Of a DNA stretch of 64,000 nt, positions 10,171-20,872 are shown piece after piece; the stretch's first letter is position 1, and every line of letters starts with the position of its first letter. The notes beneath the pieces are model-generated. The model was not told where the DNA came from and did no database searches. It saw only the letters and a program-made list of their open reading frames with translations. Source of the DNA: Tachypleus tridentatus (lineage: Eukaryota; Arthropoda; Merostomata; Xiphosura; Limulidae); NCBI RefSeq assembly GCF_004210375.1, contig NC_134825.1, positions 68,005,558 through 68,069,557 on the forward strand, read 5' to 3'. The position numbers were made by a program, and so were the translations under genes.

Positions 10171-12254
10171 TTTGTTAATGTAAGTCATATAGTTTTTATA
10201 TAATAACATAATTCCTCTGTTAACATCATGGTTGTTTTATCTTTTCTAATTGCCATATATTTTCATATTTTAAATCTATTGTTATGATAAATCAGGGTTT
10301 CACTTAGAATAATAATATCAGGGCTAATTTCTATTATTATGTCTACGCTTTCGTGTTTCTTGGAAGTAAGTGAGCCTAGAATTGTGAACTTATGTTTTAG
10401 TAAGCATTTAGTGATTGTTGTAATTGGTTGTGGTATGTATTTTCTTGCAGCGCTTATGAATAGATCAAAGCAGTTTTTAGTTTGGGATAGATTTGTGTAT
10501 TCTGTAATGAAATCTGTAAAGATGTTTTATTTACATTTACTATTAAACTTGTTTCGTCGTTTGTGCTCTCTTTTATTGTATGAGTGTTGTTCTCTTGGGT
10601 GTTTGTTTTGTCTGTGTTTTTGTTAAGTTGTTGTGTATTGTTTACTGTTTTCGTTGAGTTTTGTTGTTCTTTTGTTTGTCATTTTGTTGTGTGATGTTTT
10701 CCTTCAGCTTTTGTGCATTTGTCATTGTATGTCTTTTGTAGCAGTGTGTGTTTGTTGTGCAGTTTTATTACTTATATCGTTTGGAATTTGTTTTGTTGTT
10801 TTTATTTCATAGATACGCTGTTTTATTTTCTTGTACAAGTGGCAAACTTTGTAGTTTGCTGTGTGTGTTTCTAGGTAGTTGCAACAATTAGGAATTACTT
10901 ACTATTTTTTACAGACAAATATATGGTACTTACCGCCATGTATACAGCACCTCGGTGTTGCTAAACGTGCCGCTGATACGTGACCATATCTTTGTCAATT
11001 GTTGCATTGTATAACTACAATTGCTGGTCTTTTCAATTGCTCTACTTGAAAATTTTGGTACCACAGAGTTAATACCGATGTTTATTAGGTCCAGAATGTT
11101 GTAATTTTTTTCTGTGTCTACTCTTATTAAGTTTGTTTGTTTGTTTGTTTGGATATTATTCTTTCGACTTTACTGTAAGGTATATTTTGATCCTGTAGTG
11201 CCTGTTGTGTGTCTTCTATGTTAATTGCGTAGTGCACCCAACGAATTACGATTACCTTGGGCTGTGGTATGCTACCTGGTAGGTGGATATTAATGTTTCC
11301 ACGTGTAAAAGCGTCCTTCGGCCATTCTTTTAGTAGCTTTTGAGGTCAGCAGCTCCTTTTCCACGAACAAGGACACCGCCACTGGGTAAACGCTTGTCAT
11401 TGGCGATTTCCACAACTGGATTACATCGTCTGATTTCCACCGCAATTTGCGGTTGGTTGTATGTGCGAGGTACACTTTGGATTATAGAAGACTTTGGGGT
11501 TGTTTAGATTTTGGTGTTATTTTTCGGACCTTATAGTATCATTTTGTGATGAATTTCGTCTTTTGTTTTTGATAGCACTAGTGTAAAACCTTGTTTTTCA
11601 GTGTTTTGTTCCTCATTTTGTTAATGGATTTCGGCTATATCATTAATTGTTGTGTATCAGCATTCAAGGTGTTATTTGGGCCAGTTGGTTTGTTTTTAGT
11701 ATTTATAAAGGTGGAGGAAACTATCACAGTATGAGAAGTTTCTCCACTTTCTTCTTCATTTTCATAATTTTCACTGGAGTTAGTTAACAATTTTTATTCT
11801 TGCTTTTCATTTTCTCCTTATATTAATATCTTTATCTTTATCAAAAGATGATAATTTTGGCCACATTACATCAGGCCATGAATGGGGTTTTATTAACTGC
11901 ATTTGAAATTAAATTGATATCTGGCCACCTAATGAACTAGATTTACTTAGCTTGTTTTTCAGGCCACTGGAAGGGCGTGCGTCTTGGTTTTTGGACGTCA
12001 TGTTCTTTTACTAAGCGGTTGTCAGCGTCGCTCTAGGTTAGGCGACCCGCACTTTCGTCGTCCAGGTGAAGTCTTAGGCTTCCTCACGTTAAACAGGTTC
12101 TATAACTTATTTGAGTATTTCTTAGCGCTCTTTCACCCATATAAGTGTATGTATCTCACTCAGAAGGAAGTTCTTCTTTCCCTGTGTATTCGATAGCTCT
12201 TTAAAACCTCTCTCTTCTTCTCGCTAAAGGTCTCCTGATCTCATTATTTAATAT

Positions 12255-12497
12255 TGTTTGTTTGTTTTGAATTTCGCGTACCTAAATTAGCAGTGTAAGA
12301 CCAGAGGGAAGGCAACTAGCCATCACCAACCACGGTCAACTCTTTGGCTACTCATTTACCAATGAAGAGTGGAATTGATCTGTCACATCATAACGGCACG
12401 ACCGCTGAAAGGGCGAACATGTTTGTTGTAAAAGGAATGCGAACCCGTGAACCTCACATTACGATTCCACTGCCTTCATACCTGGCTTCGTCTCTGA
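12255..12497 (-). mobile_element. SINE-1, internally deleted
   Basis: The tail (tttgtttgttttgaatttcgcg on the plus strand) joins straight to taaattagcagtgtaagac, so about 35 bp of the usual agctacacgagggctatct part is missing. The head end is also diverged. The open frame 12344-12535 across it is chance. Confidence 0.85.
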
Positions 12498-12810
12498 AAG
12501 CGTTCTACTTCAAGAGTAAATACAACCAAAATTAAGATTAGCCAATTGTTTTTGTATTTATTGCTTTTCAAATTTTTATATCTTAAGGTCTTATAACCTT
12601 CACAGTTCATAATTATGCTTGTGATTTATGGCATGAGAACCTTTTTTACTTACTTTACAAGAACACAAATTGCAACGGCAAGCGTCCCTTGTGTGACTGG
12701 CTGGTGGACAATATATTCGTGTATTGCTTTACGAATGGCCACGACAGGTGACCCCTTCAATCGGTCTTTGCTTCATGTTCGTTGCGTTCGTCGTGCCATC
12801 TTACACACGC

Positions 12811-12933
12811 GCGGGTGTGTGTTTTTCGTATAGCAAAGCCACAAAAGGCTATCTGCTCAGCCCACCGAGGGGAATCGAACCCCTGATTTTTGCGTTGTAA
12901 ATCCGGTGACATACCGCTGTATTAGCGGGGGTT
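12811..12933 (-). mobile_element. SINE-2 with 10-bp target duplication
   Basis: Flanked by ttacacacgc at 12801-12810 and 12934-12943. The plus strand reads tagcaaagccacaaaaggct, atctgctcagcccaccgagg, gaatcgaacccctga, ttgtaaatccggtgacatac and cgctgtattagcgggg. Related units at 44980 and 48826 have the site empty. A good reference copy for the family. Confidence 0.92.
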
Positions 12934-14058
12934 TTACACACGCATCATCGAAATAAAAGTGTTCAGCAAAAAAAAAGTCGATGGTAAGAAAATGAATTAT
13001 TTTTATAGACATTCCGATCAGGGTGCGATAATTTCTAATGAAGAAATATGTTTATAAAAATAATAACCACATGTAATAAAAGTAATATTCTAGAATAAGA
13101 AAATCTAGAATTTTGATATCTTTGTGATATCATTTATAATCTGAGATAGTTACAGTTACTAAGTAGTAAAATAATTAGGAAAAAATTTTAGTTACTGGTT
13201 GAAGTAAATTAATGAATGTTTTCCTTAGTATAATTATATCTATAATTTAATTGGATTATCTCAAACAGCTTCTAAACGCATAAACACTTTCGTCGATTTC
13301 GATATTTTTAAACAAACGAGAGAAGGAATCCACTACTAAATTTTAATAGTTTGAATGTTAAAGTACGAAATCCAACTGCGAGGATGGAACTCATAACATA
13401 TGGGTTATTTGACCAACACTCTACTACTGATTTTAACAATTTATGCTTGCATTTTTAAATGTATGATTTATAGAGAATAATATTTACCTTACGTAAGTGT
13501 TAACATAATGAAGAGGCTTCTTGTACAGGTGATGCATATAACACAATGAAATAATAGTAGTATTCATATTGAATCAAAATTAATGCTTGAACACAATATC
13601 TTTAGTTTAAATATTATTTCTATTGTAACTCCTAAATCAGGAAGTAGATTCCAAGAAAGAATATTATATTGATCTTTGTTGTCGCTGTTGTGTGTAAAAA
13701 GTGTTAAGGTTTCTCTGTTTTAATTATCTTGTTAAATAATTTGTGAAAAAATTATGTATATCATAAGACTCTCACAAATAAATGTCTATAAAATGATCAG
13801 CACCTGTTTTTGCAGTTTTTAAGATGGTTTATTTTATGATATATGGCTGTACTTTTTTGATCAGATGACCACCTTCGTAAACAGATATATTTGTATGACA
13901 CCATTTTCAATGATGCTTCATTAATGTTTGAAAAAATTCTTTTCATAACTGGTAGGTTGATATTTATGTGTAAAAAAATCTAAAAAATAAAATTCAAATA
14001 AATGCTTTCTTTATGCAGTGTTTGGAGAATAACAAACAGAATTGAACTATTGTGTGCG

Positions 14059-14147
14059 CTGCCTCCACTAGTAGCGCAGCCGAATGTATGCTTGCTTACA
14101 ATAATAAAAAGCGGTGTAGCTTAATGCGTAATTTCAAAAAACAACTG
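14059..14147 (+). mobile_element. SINE-3, internally deleted
   Basis: Begins cctccactagtagcgcagcc and jumps from acaataataaaaa to gcggtgtagcttaatgcg, losing the B-box part kept at 46102-46230. The same deletion occurs at 33024-33112 and 61971-62059. Confidence 0.83.
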
Positions 14148-14343
14148 TTATATATCTGAACAGATGAGAAAACAGTAGAAAACCTTACTGCTGGAAATGT
14201 TGTCGAAGAGATGTTCTTAATATGTTTTTTTTTACGTGTGATCGTTTTAACAAAGCTAAATTAATCCACTGAACGACAAGCGAATATTTAATATACTGTA
14301 TAAGATTAAAGAGAAATAATGCGTTTTTAACCAATATATACGA

Positions 14344-14415
14344 ACTATCATAGCTCAGGGGTAGAGCACTGGTCTTGTAAACCAGGAGTCGTGAGTTCGA
14401 ACCTCACTGGTGGCT
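14344..14415 (+). tRNA. tRNA-Thr (TGT), copy 2, altered acceptor stem
   Basis: The D, anticodon and T arms are identical to copy 1, with anticodon TGT and both internal promoter boxes. The 5' acceptor strand is ACTATCA instead of GCCATCA, so the first pair with TGGTGGC is A-C and the third is T-G. It may fold but pairing at the end is weakened. A T4 run follows at 14441-14444. The same ACTATCA occurs in copy 3. Confidence 0.8.
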
Positions 14416-14824
14416 TGTACATCTTGAACTTGACGGATGCTTTTATTTTCATTACCTGTAATTGAACAAAATAACATAATATTATTTTACGATAAATATG
14501 GGGATACATTATTTTTCATGTAATTTAAATTTTCAATAAAAGCGACATTGTTATTTAAAAAATTTACTGCGTTTTCTATGCTTCTATTAATTCTATACAG
14601 CGTGTGGAAATCAATATTTCAAAAATTGCTTGGAAAATAACCTGTTTTGATATATCTATTATAAAATTCTAAAATTAATATAAATCACAAGTTCGACTTT
14701 ACTAAAGTTGATAAATGCTGTAGACATGGAGGGAAAATAGAATTTGTTGCTCAAAAACATAATGTAGACACTACTTCCTGCCTTGTTTCTTTACTTTCTG
14801 AGAGCCCGTAGATTTGCTAATGTT

Positions 14825-15757
14825 ATTTTTCTGGTAAACAGTAGATTGTAAAAGTCATTTATGTTATTGGTGTTATTGTTGTTATTATTGTCTAGAAAAT
14901 ATGGTTTGTATAATTCTGTGTTATTTGTTACATAATTATTTACTGTATCGAAAAAATAGGCGTTCACGTCTGGTTCGTTGTGTTTTGAAAGTGTTTTGCA
15001 GTTGTTGTCTGAAGGCTTCTGGTTTATCTTTGTCAGTGTGCGCTAATGTGTTATTTTGTTTTAATGTTGCGTATTTTCTTGTTGTGGCTTCTTTAGTGAG
15101 TCTTTTTAGGTGCGACCGAATCTTTCCAGGGTCAGTTTTTCCATTTAGTTTGCAGCAAAAGTTGTCCATTTTAACAATATAATTTCTGGTCTCATTTTAT
15201 TTCTCATACTGCTTATTTGTGTTTTTATTTCTTTGTCTCTTGTTGCCATGAACTGTCTTCTTAATTGTCTTCGTTGTTTTATGAGTGTTATTAGTTGTTT
15301 GTTTGATTTCCATGCGTTATTTTTAGTTATTTGCTGCTTTTAGTAGGCACACCGTGATTATTTGACTACAACTATCAGCTTCTTTGTAGTCGAATTTGTC
15401 TTCTTTAAAGGTTATATCTTCATGGGAGAGGTGAGATCGAAAGTACCATATTGGTACCATATCTACCATATTGGTAGAAGATCACTGTCAATATCTTTTC
15501 CCACGTTCAAATTTAATAACTTTGGTCTGATATTTAAGGAGGTGTCTAAGGTATCAGTTGTATTTGTAGTATACGTGGTATGCGTAGGTTCACTGTCGTT
15601 TATTAGGGCGATGGTATTTCATCAATGAATTGTAATAGGTGGCTTTCATTTGTATTTGTTGATTTATGTCAAAGTTTTTATGTTTACTATTTAGATCACA
15701 TATTACAATTGTATTTTGGTTGTGGAATAGGTTTTCGTCAATACATTTGGTTGGTGA
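14825..15757 (-). mobile_element. Jockey-like LINE fragment (EN and EN-RT linker)
   Basis: On the minus strand the linker reads NFCCKLNGKTDPGKIRSHLK, RLTKEATTRKYATLKQNNTL and AHTDKDKPEAFRQQLQNTFK, typical of the Jockey-type stretch before RT. Endonuclease pieces follow down to 15757 (gtcaatacatttggttggtg). Both ends are cut, and one internal part present at 7290-7370 is missing. Equivalent fragments are at 33790-34748, 46905-47920 and 62731-63690. Confidence 0.85.
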
Positions 15758-16066
15758 TATATCTACGATAAAATACTTAAATTAATATAAATCCCTAGTT
15801 TGACTTTACTAAAATTGATAAACGCTGTATATATGGAGTGAAAATAGAAATTTTTTGTTCGAAAACATAATGTAGACACCACTTCCAGCCTTGTTTCTTT
15901 ACTTTCTTAGAACCCCCTAGTTTTTGGCTGGAAAATATAATATTTACATTTGGATTCAATGTTTTCCTGCATTCTTTTAATGGTCCCTATTTCTCCTTTT
16001 CCAATTAACAGTTTTTACTGATCTTGTTCCAAAATGTATCTGACTCTGATCTCGTTGTTTAGAATT

Positions 16067-16337
16067 GCTTGTTTGTTTCGAATTTCTCGCAAACTACATG
16101 AGGGCTATCTGCGGTAGCCGTCTCTAATTTAGCAGTGTAAGACTAGAAGGAAGTTCAGCTTGTCATCACCAACCACCGCCAACTCTTAGGCTACTCTTTT
16201 ACCAACGAATAATGGGATTGATTTATCACATCATAACGGTCCCGCCACTGAAAGGGCGAACATGTGTGGTGTAACGGGGATTCGAACCCCTGACCCTCAG
16301 ATTACGATTCGACTGCTTCAACAATTGACCACGTCTC
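16067..16337 (-). mobile_element. SINE-1, near full length
   Basis: The plus strand runs from the tail (gcttgtttgtttcgaatttc) through tacatgagggctatctgcgg, taatttagcagtgtaagac and accaaccaccgccaactctt to the tRNA-like head (gtaacggggattcgaacccc; cagattacgattcgactgct). Both promoter boxes are recognisable on the minus strand. Confidence 0.9.
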
Positions 16338-17010
16338 GGAAAGCGTTCTGCTTCAAGAGTGAATAAAACAAAAATTAAGAGTAGCCAATTGGTTTTTTTA
16401 TTTATTGCTTTTCAAATTTATATATTTTATGGTGTTACAGCCTTCAAAGTACATAATTATGCTCGTGATTTATGGCACGAGCACCTTTTTTTACTGACGT
16501 CACAACAGTACAAATTGCAACGGTAAGCGTCCTTTATGTGACATTTTAGATTCTAATGACTGGCCCGGAAGACAACACATTAGTGTAGAGTTTTGCGAAT
16601 GGGTTATAACAGGTGACCCCTTCAGGCGGTCTTTGGTTTCTGTTCGTTGAATGAATTATCTTTATTGACATTCCGATCTGAGAGCGGTAATTTTTAATGA
16701 AGAAATATTTTTATAACTATAACGACCATATTTAATAAAAGTGATATTCTGTAATGGTAAGTAAATCTAGTATATAGATATCATTGTGATATCATTTTTC
16801 ACTTAATTTTGTTACTATTACGAAGCAGAAAAATAACACGGAAAAAGTTTTAGTTATTTGTTGAAGTAAACTGATTAAGGTATAATTATATCAATAATTT
16901 TATTGATAATCTGAAACACCTTCTGAACGCATAAACTTTTTAATCGATTTAGATACTTTTAAACTTTGATGTTTCGTAAGTAAGAGTAGCCTAATAAACA
17001 AGAGACGGAG

Positions 17011-17129
17011 TTTGTATTTTCTTATTACAAAGCCACATCGGACTCTCTGCTGAACCTACTGAGGTGAATCGAACCCCTGACTTTAGCTTTGTAAGTCCGT
17101 AGACGTACTGTTGTATTAGCGGGGGAAGT
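17011..17129 (-). mobile_element. SINE-2
   Basis: Plus strand: tattacaaagccacatcgga, gaatcgaacccctgac, tttgtaagtccgtagacgt and tgttgtattagcggggg. No clear target duplication is visible. Same insertion at 49256-49375. Confidence 0.86.
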
Positions 17130-17169
17130 GAAAGAAGGAATCAACTATAAAATTTTAACAGTTTTAATT

Positions 17170-17432
17170 ATATATCTATCACGTTATAACTGCTCCAATG
17201 TTAAAAGGGCGAGCATATTTGGTGTAACGGGGATTCGAACCTGCGACCCCGAAGGCCCCCAGTGGCTCGGCGGTATGTCTGCGGACTTACAACGCTAAAA
17301 TATGGGTTTCGATATCCGTGGTGGGCAGAGCACAGATAGCCCATTGTGTAGCTTTGTGCTTAGTTCAAAACAACAAGAACAAGAACAACAACAGCGACCC
17401 TGAGATTCAGAATTGAGTGTTTTAACTGGTCA
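17170..17432 (-). mobile_element. SINE-1 fragment split by a SINE-3
   Basis: The head half (cacgttataactgctccaat to gggattcgaacctgcgaccc) is interrupted after 17249 and continues at 17394-17432 (gcgaccctgagattcag). Only the tRNA-like end of the family remains. Confidence 0.8.
17250..17393 (+). mobile_element. SINE-3 inserted in SINE-1
   Basis: Flanked by gcgaccc at 17243-17249 and 17394-17400. It reads cccccagtggctcggcggta, tgtctgcggacttacaacgc, gggtttcgatatccgtggtg, ggcagagcacagatagccca, and ends with a caacaagaacaagaacaac tail. It is the most complete SINE-3 in block 1. Confidence 0.92.
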
Positions 17433-17775
17433 AATGAGTCTGAGATTACCAGTGAAAAATAGCAGCTGAATTAATTATAAATTTATAAGTTACTTTGAGG
17501 CTGCTAATTTAAAAAACCGGTAATTGACTTCTGTACTTTTAACCTTCTTCCCTATGTTTGATAAATATTTTGGGCCCTTATTAGCGGCTGGATTGCATTA
17601 TTTATGAAGAATGAACTTATGATATGGAAAAAAGTAGTGGTTATGAGTTCACTCTGTTCTGCTTAATAGTGCCTGATCAAACAAAAATATATTAAGTTAA
17701 AGGATGCAGGTCTTTATAGCAATTTCTTTATTTGTGTTTTTTTAGATTAATATAAAATATCGCTTGAACTTTTTT
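17433..17775. other. AT-rich spacer, nothing recognised
   Basis: No gene or repeat family seen. It is matched by 49675-50020, and its end leads into the start of the next block, so it is the block's last stretch. Confidence 0.55.
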
Positions 17776-18180
17776 TTTATATATAAGTAAGATAGTGCAT
17801 TAGTTAAAATTATTTTAAATACTGATGTTGTTTATGAGCTTCAAAATGTCGATAGATGCAGCGAACTGAAATAGCTTTCCATGTTTTTGAATTTTACATT
17901 AAAATGTAACGAAACAGAGTTTATAGACAAAGTTCTACTTGCTTTATTTTCCGTTTCGGAAGTTATCTTCCAGTTGTTTATATCTCTTGAAACAATAAGA
18001 TGTTAAATATTCACAACTTTGTCCAAGATGTTTGTATACTGTTAAATATTGATGTCATTGTTTACATGTATGGAGTAGTTACTAAGTAAATGTCCAAGCA
18101 GTAACACAGAAGATAGATGTGACCGGATAAATATACACGAGTTGTTTTTCTGATCCATATAAGTTGTTTTGAGAATCTGT
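17776..18180. other. AT-rich spacer, block 2 copy
   Basis: Matches 1-405 with a few differences. Nothing recognised. Confidence 0.55.
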
Positions 18181-18273
18181 GCCTGCCGCTAGTACCCCGG
18201 TAAGTCTCCGGATTCACAACGGTGGGCTCGGCGATAGTCCGATGTGGTTTTACTATAAGAAGAACAAACACAT
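18181..18273 (+). mobile_element. SINE-2 fragment, block 2 copy
   Basis: Same internally deleted copy as 406-497, with one further base lost in cggcgatag. Confidence 0.73.
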
Positions 18274-18381
18274 ATCTGTTTGGTATAAAAGAGTTTGTTT
18301 TTGGTATAATCTTTTGTGAAATAATTTAAAGCTTCGTTCATACAATTTATCTGTGCTTGGTGTGGATGGAGTCCACACGCG

Positions 18382-19350
18382 CCAGAAATTATAGATCGTC
18401 AAATTGTTTGACTGTTCAAAAATGGTATGAAGCAAACTGAAATTTTCAGAACACCTCAGTGTACTGTTTCCAGAATCCTAGAACGTCTCGGATTACAGGA
18501 AACGCTGTTTCAAAAAAGTATAGTGGTAAACGTCGGAAATTGTTACCTGAGATTATCGTATTTTGGTCATTTTAACACATCAAGGTTAAAAGAAGTCTTG
18601 CAACCCATTAAGATAGGAATGGCATGAACACGTTTATTACAGGGTATTCAAAACAACTTGGATAGGAAGCCGACTAAACAAGATTATTTTGCAAGAACGG
18701 TTGTCTGAAAACCGATATTAACCAGAATTCACAGCTCTCGCCGAGCTACTTAGCCAAAACAGCATGCCAACTTACAGTTATGACACTGGCGACATGCCAA
18801 CGTACAGTTATGACACTGGCGGCATGTCATCTTTTTAGAAGAGTCTTGTTTGTGGCTTGTTAAAGCTGGTGGTAGGATTCGTGTTCATTGTTTGCTTGGA
18901 AAACAAATGTGGGTAGACTGTTTCCTAAGGGAGGTGGCGCAGAACATGTTTGAGGAGTTATTGATTATGGGAGATAAACCGCTCTTCATATCTTCCGGAG
19001 AAACACCAATGATGCCTTCTAAAGGCATAATGTGAAGACAATATTTCTGCCATATGCTAGGGAAAGGTTTAGCAATAATTTGTCATCCAGGATGACAATG
19101 CCAATGCCCACACAGCTTGTACCGTACAGGATTATCTCGACTGGGAGAACGTTACAATAATGGTATGGCCATCAAAGTCTCCAGGTTGTAATTTCATTGA
19201 AAACTGTTGAGCAGAACTGAGCCTTAAAATTTCTAACCACAACCAGCTACTGTAGCTGAGTTACACCACTTTCTAGTGACAAATTGGGATGAAATCACAG
19301 TGGTTTATATCAATAACCTCATCGACAGCATGCCACGTCATCTTTGGAGG
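18382..19350 (+). pseudogene. Tc1-like transposase relic, copy 2
   Basis: Same arrangement as 607-1575, including the doubled 30-bp stretch, here with substitutions in its second half. The helix-turn-helix part (MKQTEIF, CTVSRILERLG) and the late block (WPSKSPGCNFIENC) are still readable between stops. Confidence 0.8.
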
Positions 19351-20311
19351 TGAGTAGAATAAGAGGAGGACCAAGTACTTTATGTTAAATATGAACTGAT
19401 ATAAGATTATAAACGCTCTTGATAATAACTTGATATTATATTTTGTTTTGGTAAGGTTTTGTTTTGATAGGTAAAGTTCTGAATTACACATCTTTCTGCA
19501 GGTGTCTGATAAAATTGTTTGCTTTTCTAATAAATCGATGATGATGTGTCTAGAACTTGTCTCATTATACAGATTATATACTTAGATGTTTAATACAATG
19601 TTTCTCAGCTTGACATATTAAGTTTATTTGTATTCCATCTTAATAATAACTATCCTATTCGTTGCAAAATATACAAACATTGTGGTCAAGACTGTATTTC
19701 AAGTTTAGATTTCTGTGAAATATTTCAGAATAAAGTAACTACCAATCCCAAGATGAAATATTTTTTAGATTTATGTTTAATTATACGCAGTTCGGATAAT
19801 GTTATATTAATTTGTAATCTGAAACCTCTGGACAATTACCTACACTACTAAGAAGATGGAGAGGAAATTGGAAAATTTTGCGTAAAACTATACCCATGAA
19901 ATTTGCGTATAACCGTCCCTAATTTGGAGTACAAAGGAATCACTTCAAAGTGATAACTCATATAAAATTAAAGGATACCAATATGTATCCTATATACAGT
20001 TATAGGATATCATTATGTATGATATATACAGCTAATAAGTTGTATTTCAGTTATCTAATAATTTATCATATTGAATTGAGAGGCGTAACTTGTTTCATAA
20101 CAGAGATTTTGGCATTGTTGAAGTTATAATATTAGAAATTTGGATTACACTTTTATTGTTCAGAATAATATATATCATCTATAAAAATTCATTGTCAATA
20201 TGCAAAAATGCCAAGTTACGAAAAGAGTCCAACAATATAAAGTGGATATTTTAGACAGATAAGTTGAGTTAGAAACAATATAGAAATTTTTTTGTACTTG
20301 TGTAATGTTAG
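19351..20311. other. AT-rich spacer, block 2 copy
   Basis: Matches 1576-2535. Nothing recognised. Confidence 0.55.
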
Positions 20312-20511
20312 TAGTGTTAGACTAGAGGGAAGGCAACGAGTTATCACCAACAACCGTCAACTCTTTGGCTACTCTTTTACCAATGAAGAGTGGATTTGAC
20401 CGTAACCTTAATACTCCCCACGGCTGAAAGGGCGAGCGTGTTTGGTGTATTGGGTATTCGAACTCGTGACCCTCAGATTACGATTCGACTGCCTTAGCCA
20501 CCTGACCACGT
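20312..20511 (-). mobile_element. SINE-1, truncated, block 2 copy
   Basis: Counterpart of 2536-2737 with the same missing tail; the first base block reads agtgttagactagaggg. Confidence 0.83.
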
Positions 20512-20751
20512 CTGTAAAAGCGTTCTGCTTCAATGGTAAATACAACCAAAATTAAGTGTAGACAATTGTTTGTTTATTTATTGATTTTCAAATTTATATG
20601 TCTTAAGGTGTTATAACCTTCTGAGTTCATAATTATGCTAGTGATTTATGGCATGAGTACCTTTTTTAATGACGTCACAACAGTACAAATTGCAACGGTA
20701 AGCGTCCTTTATGTGACATTTTAGTTTCTCATGACTGGCTGGAAGACAACA

Positions 20752-20872
20752 CATTAGTGTAGAGAAATATATATGTAAAATCGGCTCGTTTTTGGTTGAG
20801 AAAATATTTTACGTAGAAGAGCGAACAACGTTTCGACCTTCTTCGGTCATCGTCATGTTCATTAGTGTAGAG
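20752..20872 (-). mobile_element. Penelope-terminal mini-insertion, block 2 copy
   Basis: Same insertion as 2975-3094, with target repeats cattagtgtagag at 20752-20764 and 20860-20872. The hammerhead-like core (GACCGAAGAAGGTCGAAAC on the minus strand) is unchanged; the only visible change is one extra T in cgtttttggttgag. Block 3 lacks the site because of its 1.66-kb deletion. Confidence 0.85.

Larger units (their letters stand above)
7814..10190 (-). mobile_element. Penelope-like retroelement (EN+), copy 1
   Basis: It interrupts the LINE endonuclease: LINE sequence stops near 10191 and resumes at 7813. Compared with the uninterrupted LINE at 41815-41870 about 55 bp of target are missing, and no target duplication is visible. 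On the minus strand the order is an N-terminal Penelope region, the RT, and a C-terminal GIY-YIG endonuclease. The 3' end carries the hammerhead-like motif at 7904-7943. It is about 2.4 kb and broken in several places. The same insertion is in blocks 2 and 3, so it predates their duplication. Confidence 0.9.
5191..12235 (-). mobile_element. Jockey-like LINE with nested mariner, SINE and Penelope element
   Basis: On the minus strand the 5' end lies near 12235, where SINE-1-flanking DNA changes to ggagacc. A 5' leader of about 235 nt follows, then a first ORF starting at 12001 (MTSKNQDARP). ORF1 pieces include RWVHYAINIEDTQQALQDQN (about 11230) and a degenerate zinc-knuckle region near 10930-11000. 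The ORF2 endonuclease resumes at 7378-7800 (NDSTPTHTTYAINTRDILDF, SDLLPIWCTFDLDP, where SDHLPI is usual). The EN-RT linker is at about 6780-7200, the RT start (FHKEGMPANKPNSYRPIS) at about 6330-6520, and the C-terminal part is at 5191-6290. Many stops and frameshifts break it. Without its guests it is about 3.6 kb. Confidence 0.88.
12236..14824. repeat. T-unit 2
   Basis: Same order as T-unit 1 but fuller: SINE-1, spacer with a SINE-2 insertion, a stretch at 13600-14035 absent from T-unit 1 (landmarks tctttagtttaaatattat, gactctcacaaataaatg), a deleted SINE-3, the LINE-3'-like stretch, tRNA-Thr at 14344, and the tail that ends agagcccgtagatttgc where a LINE fragment begins. Nothing coding is seen in its long AT-rich stretches (12940-14055 and 14416-14824). 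Confidence 0.87.
15758..17250. repeat. T-unit 3, without a tRNA
   Basis: It holds a T-unit tail (15758-15955: atataaatccctagtttgac to ggattca), about 110 bp of unrecognised sequence with gatctcgttgtttagaattg, a SINE-1, T-unit spacer with atgctcgtgatttatggcac and gacattccgatctgag, and a SINE-2, then leads into the nested SINE pair. The part that would carry the tRNA is absent. The matching unit in block 2 is 47921-49404. Confidence 0.82.
1..17775. repeat. Large tandem block, copy 1
   Basis: This block begins with the same AT-rich sequence found again near 17776 and 50021 and runs to the point where copy 2 starts. It holds, in order, a Tc1-like relic, a tRNA-Thr unit, a minus-strand LINE with nested mariner, SINE and Penelope element, a second tRNA-Thr unit, a LINE fragment and a third unit without a tRNA. 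Copies match over kilobases with roughly one difference per one or two 60-base lines by eye, so the duplication is recent, or some copies are unmerged haplotypes. The left edge is cut by the window. Confidence 0.93.

Noticed and set aside
11125-11152. (gttt)n runs as a regulatory or CRISPR-like repeat
   Set aside because: It is a simple repeat within LINE ORF1 that varies in length between blocks. There are no spacers or direct-repeat arrays of CRISPR type in the window.
12344-12535. 63-codon frame repeated at 31301 and 60256, and the 72-codon frame at 12615 with copies at 31572 and 60527
   Set aside because: The first lies over SINE-1 and the second over T-unit spacer and a SINE-2 insertion. 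They are kept open by recent duplication, not by coding constraint.
12811-12933. SINE heads read as additional tRNA genes
   Set aside because: SINE-1, -2 and -3 heads have A- and B-box-like sequences but do not form full cloverleaves, and each is followed by family-specific body sequence.
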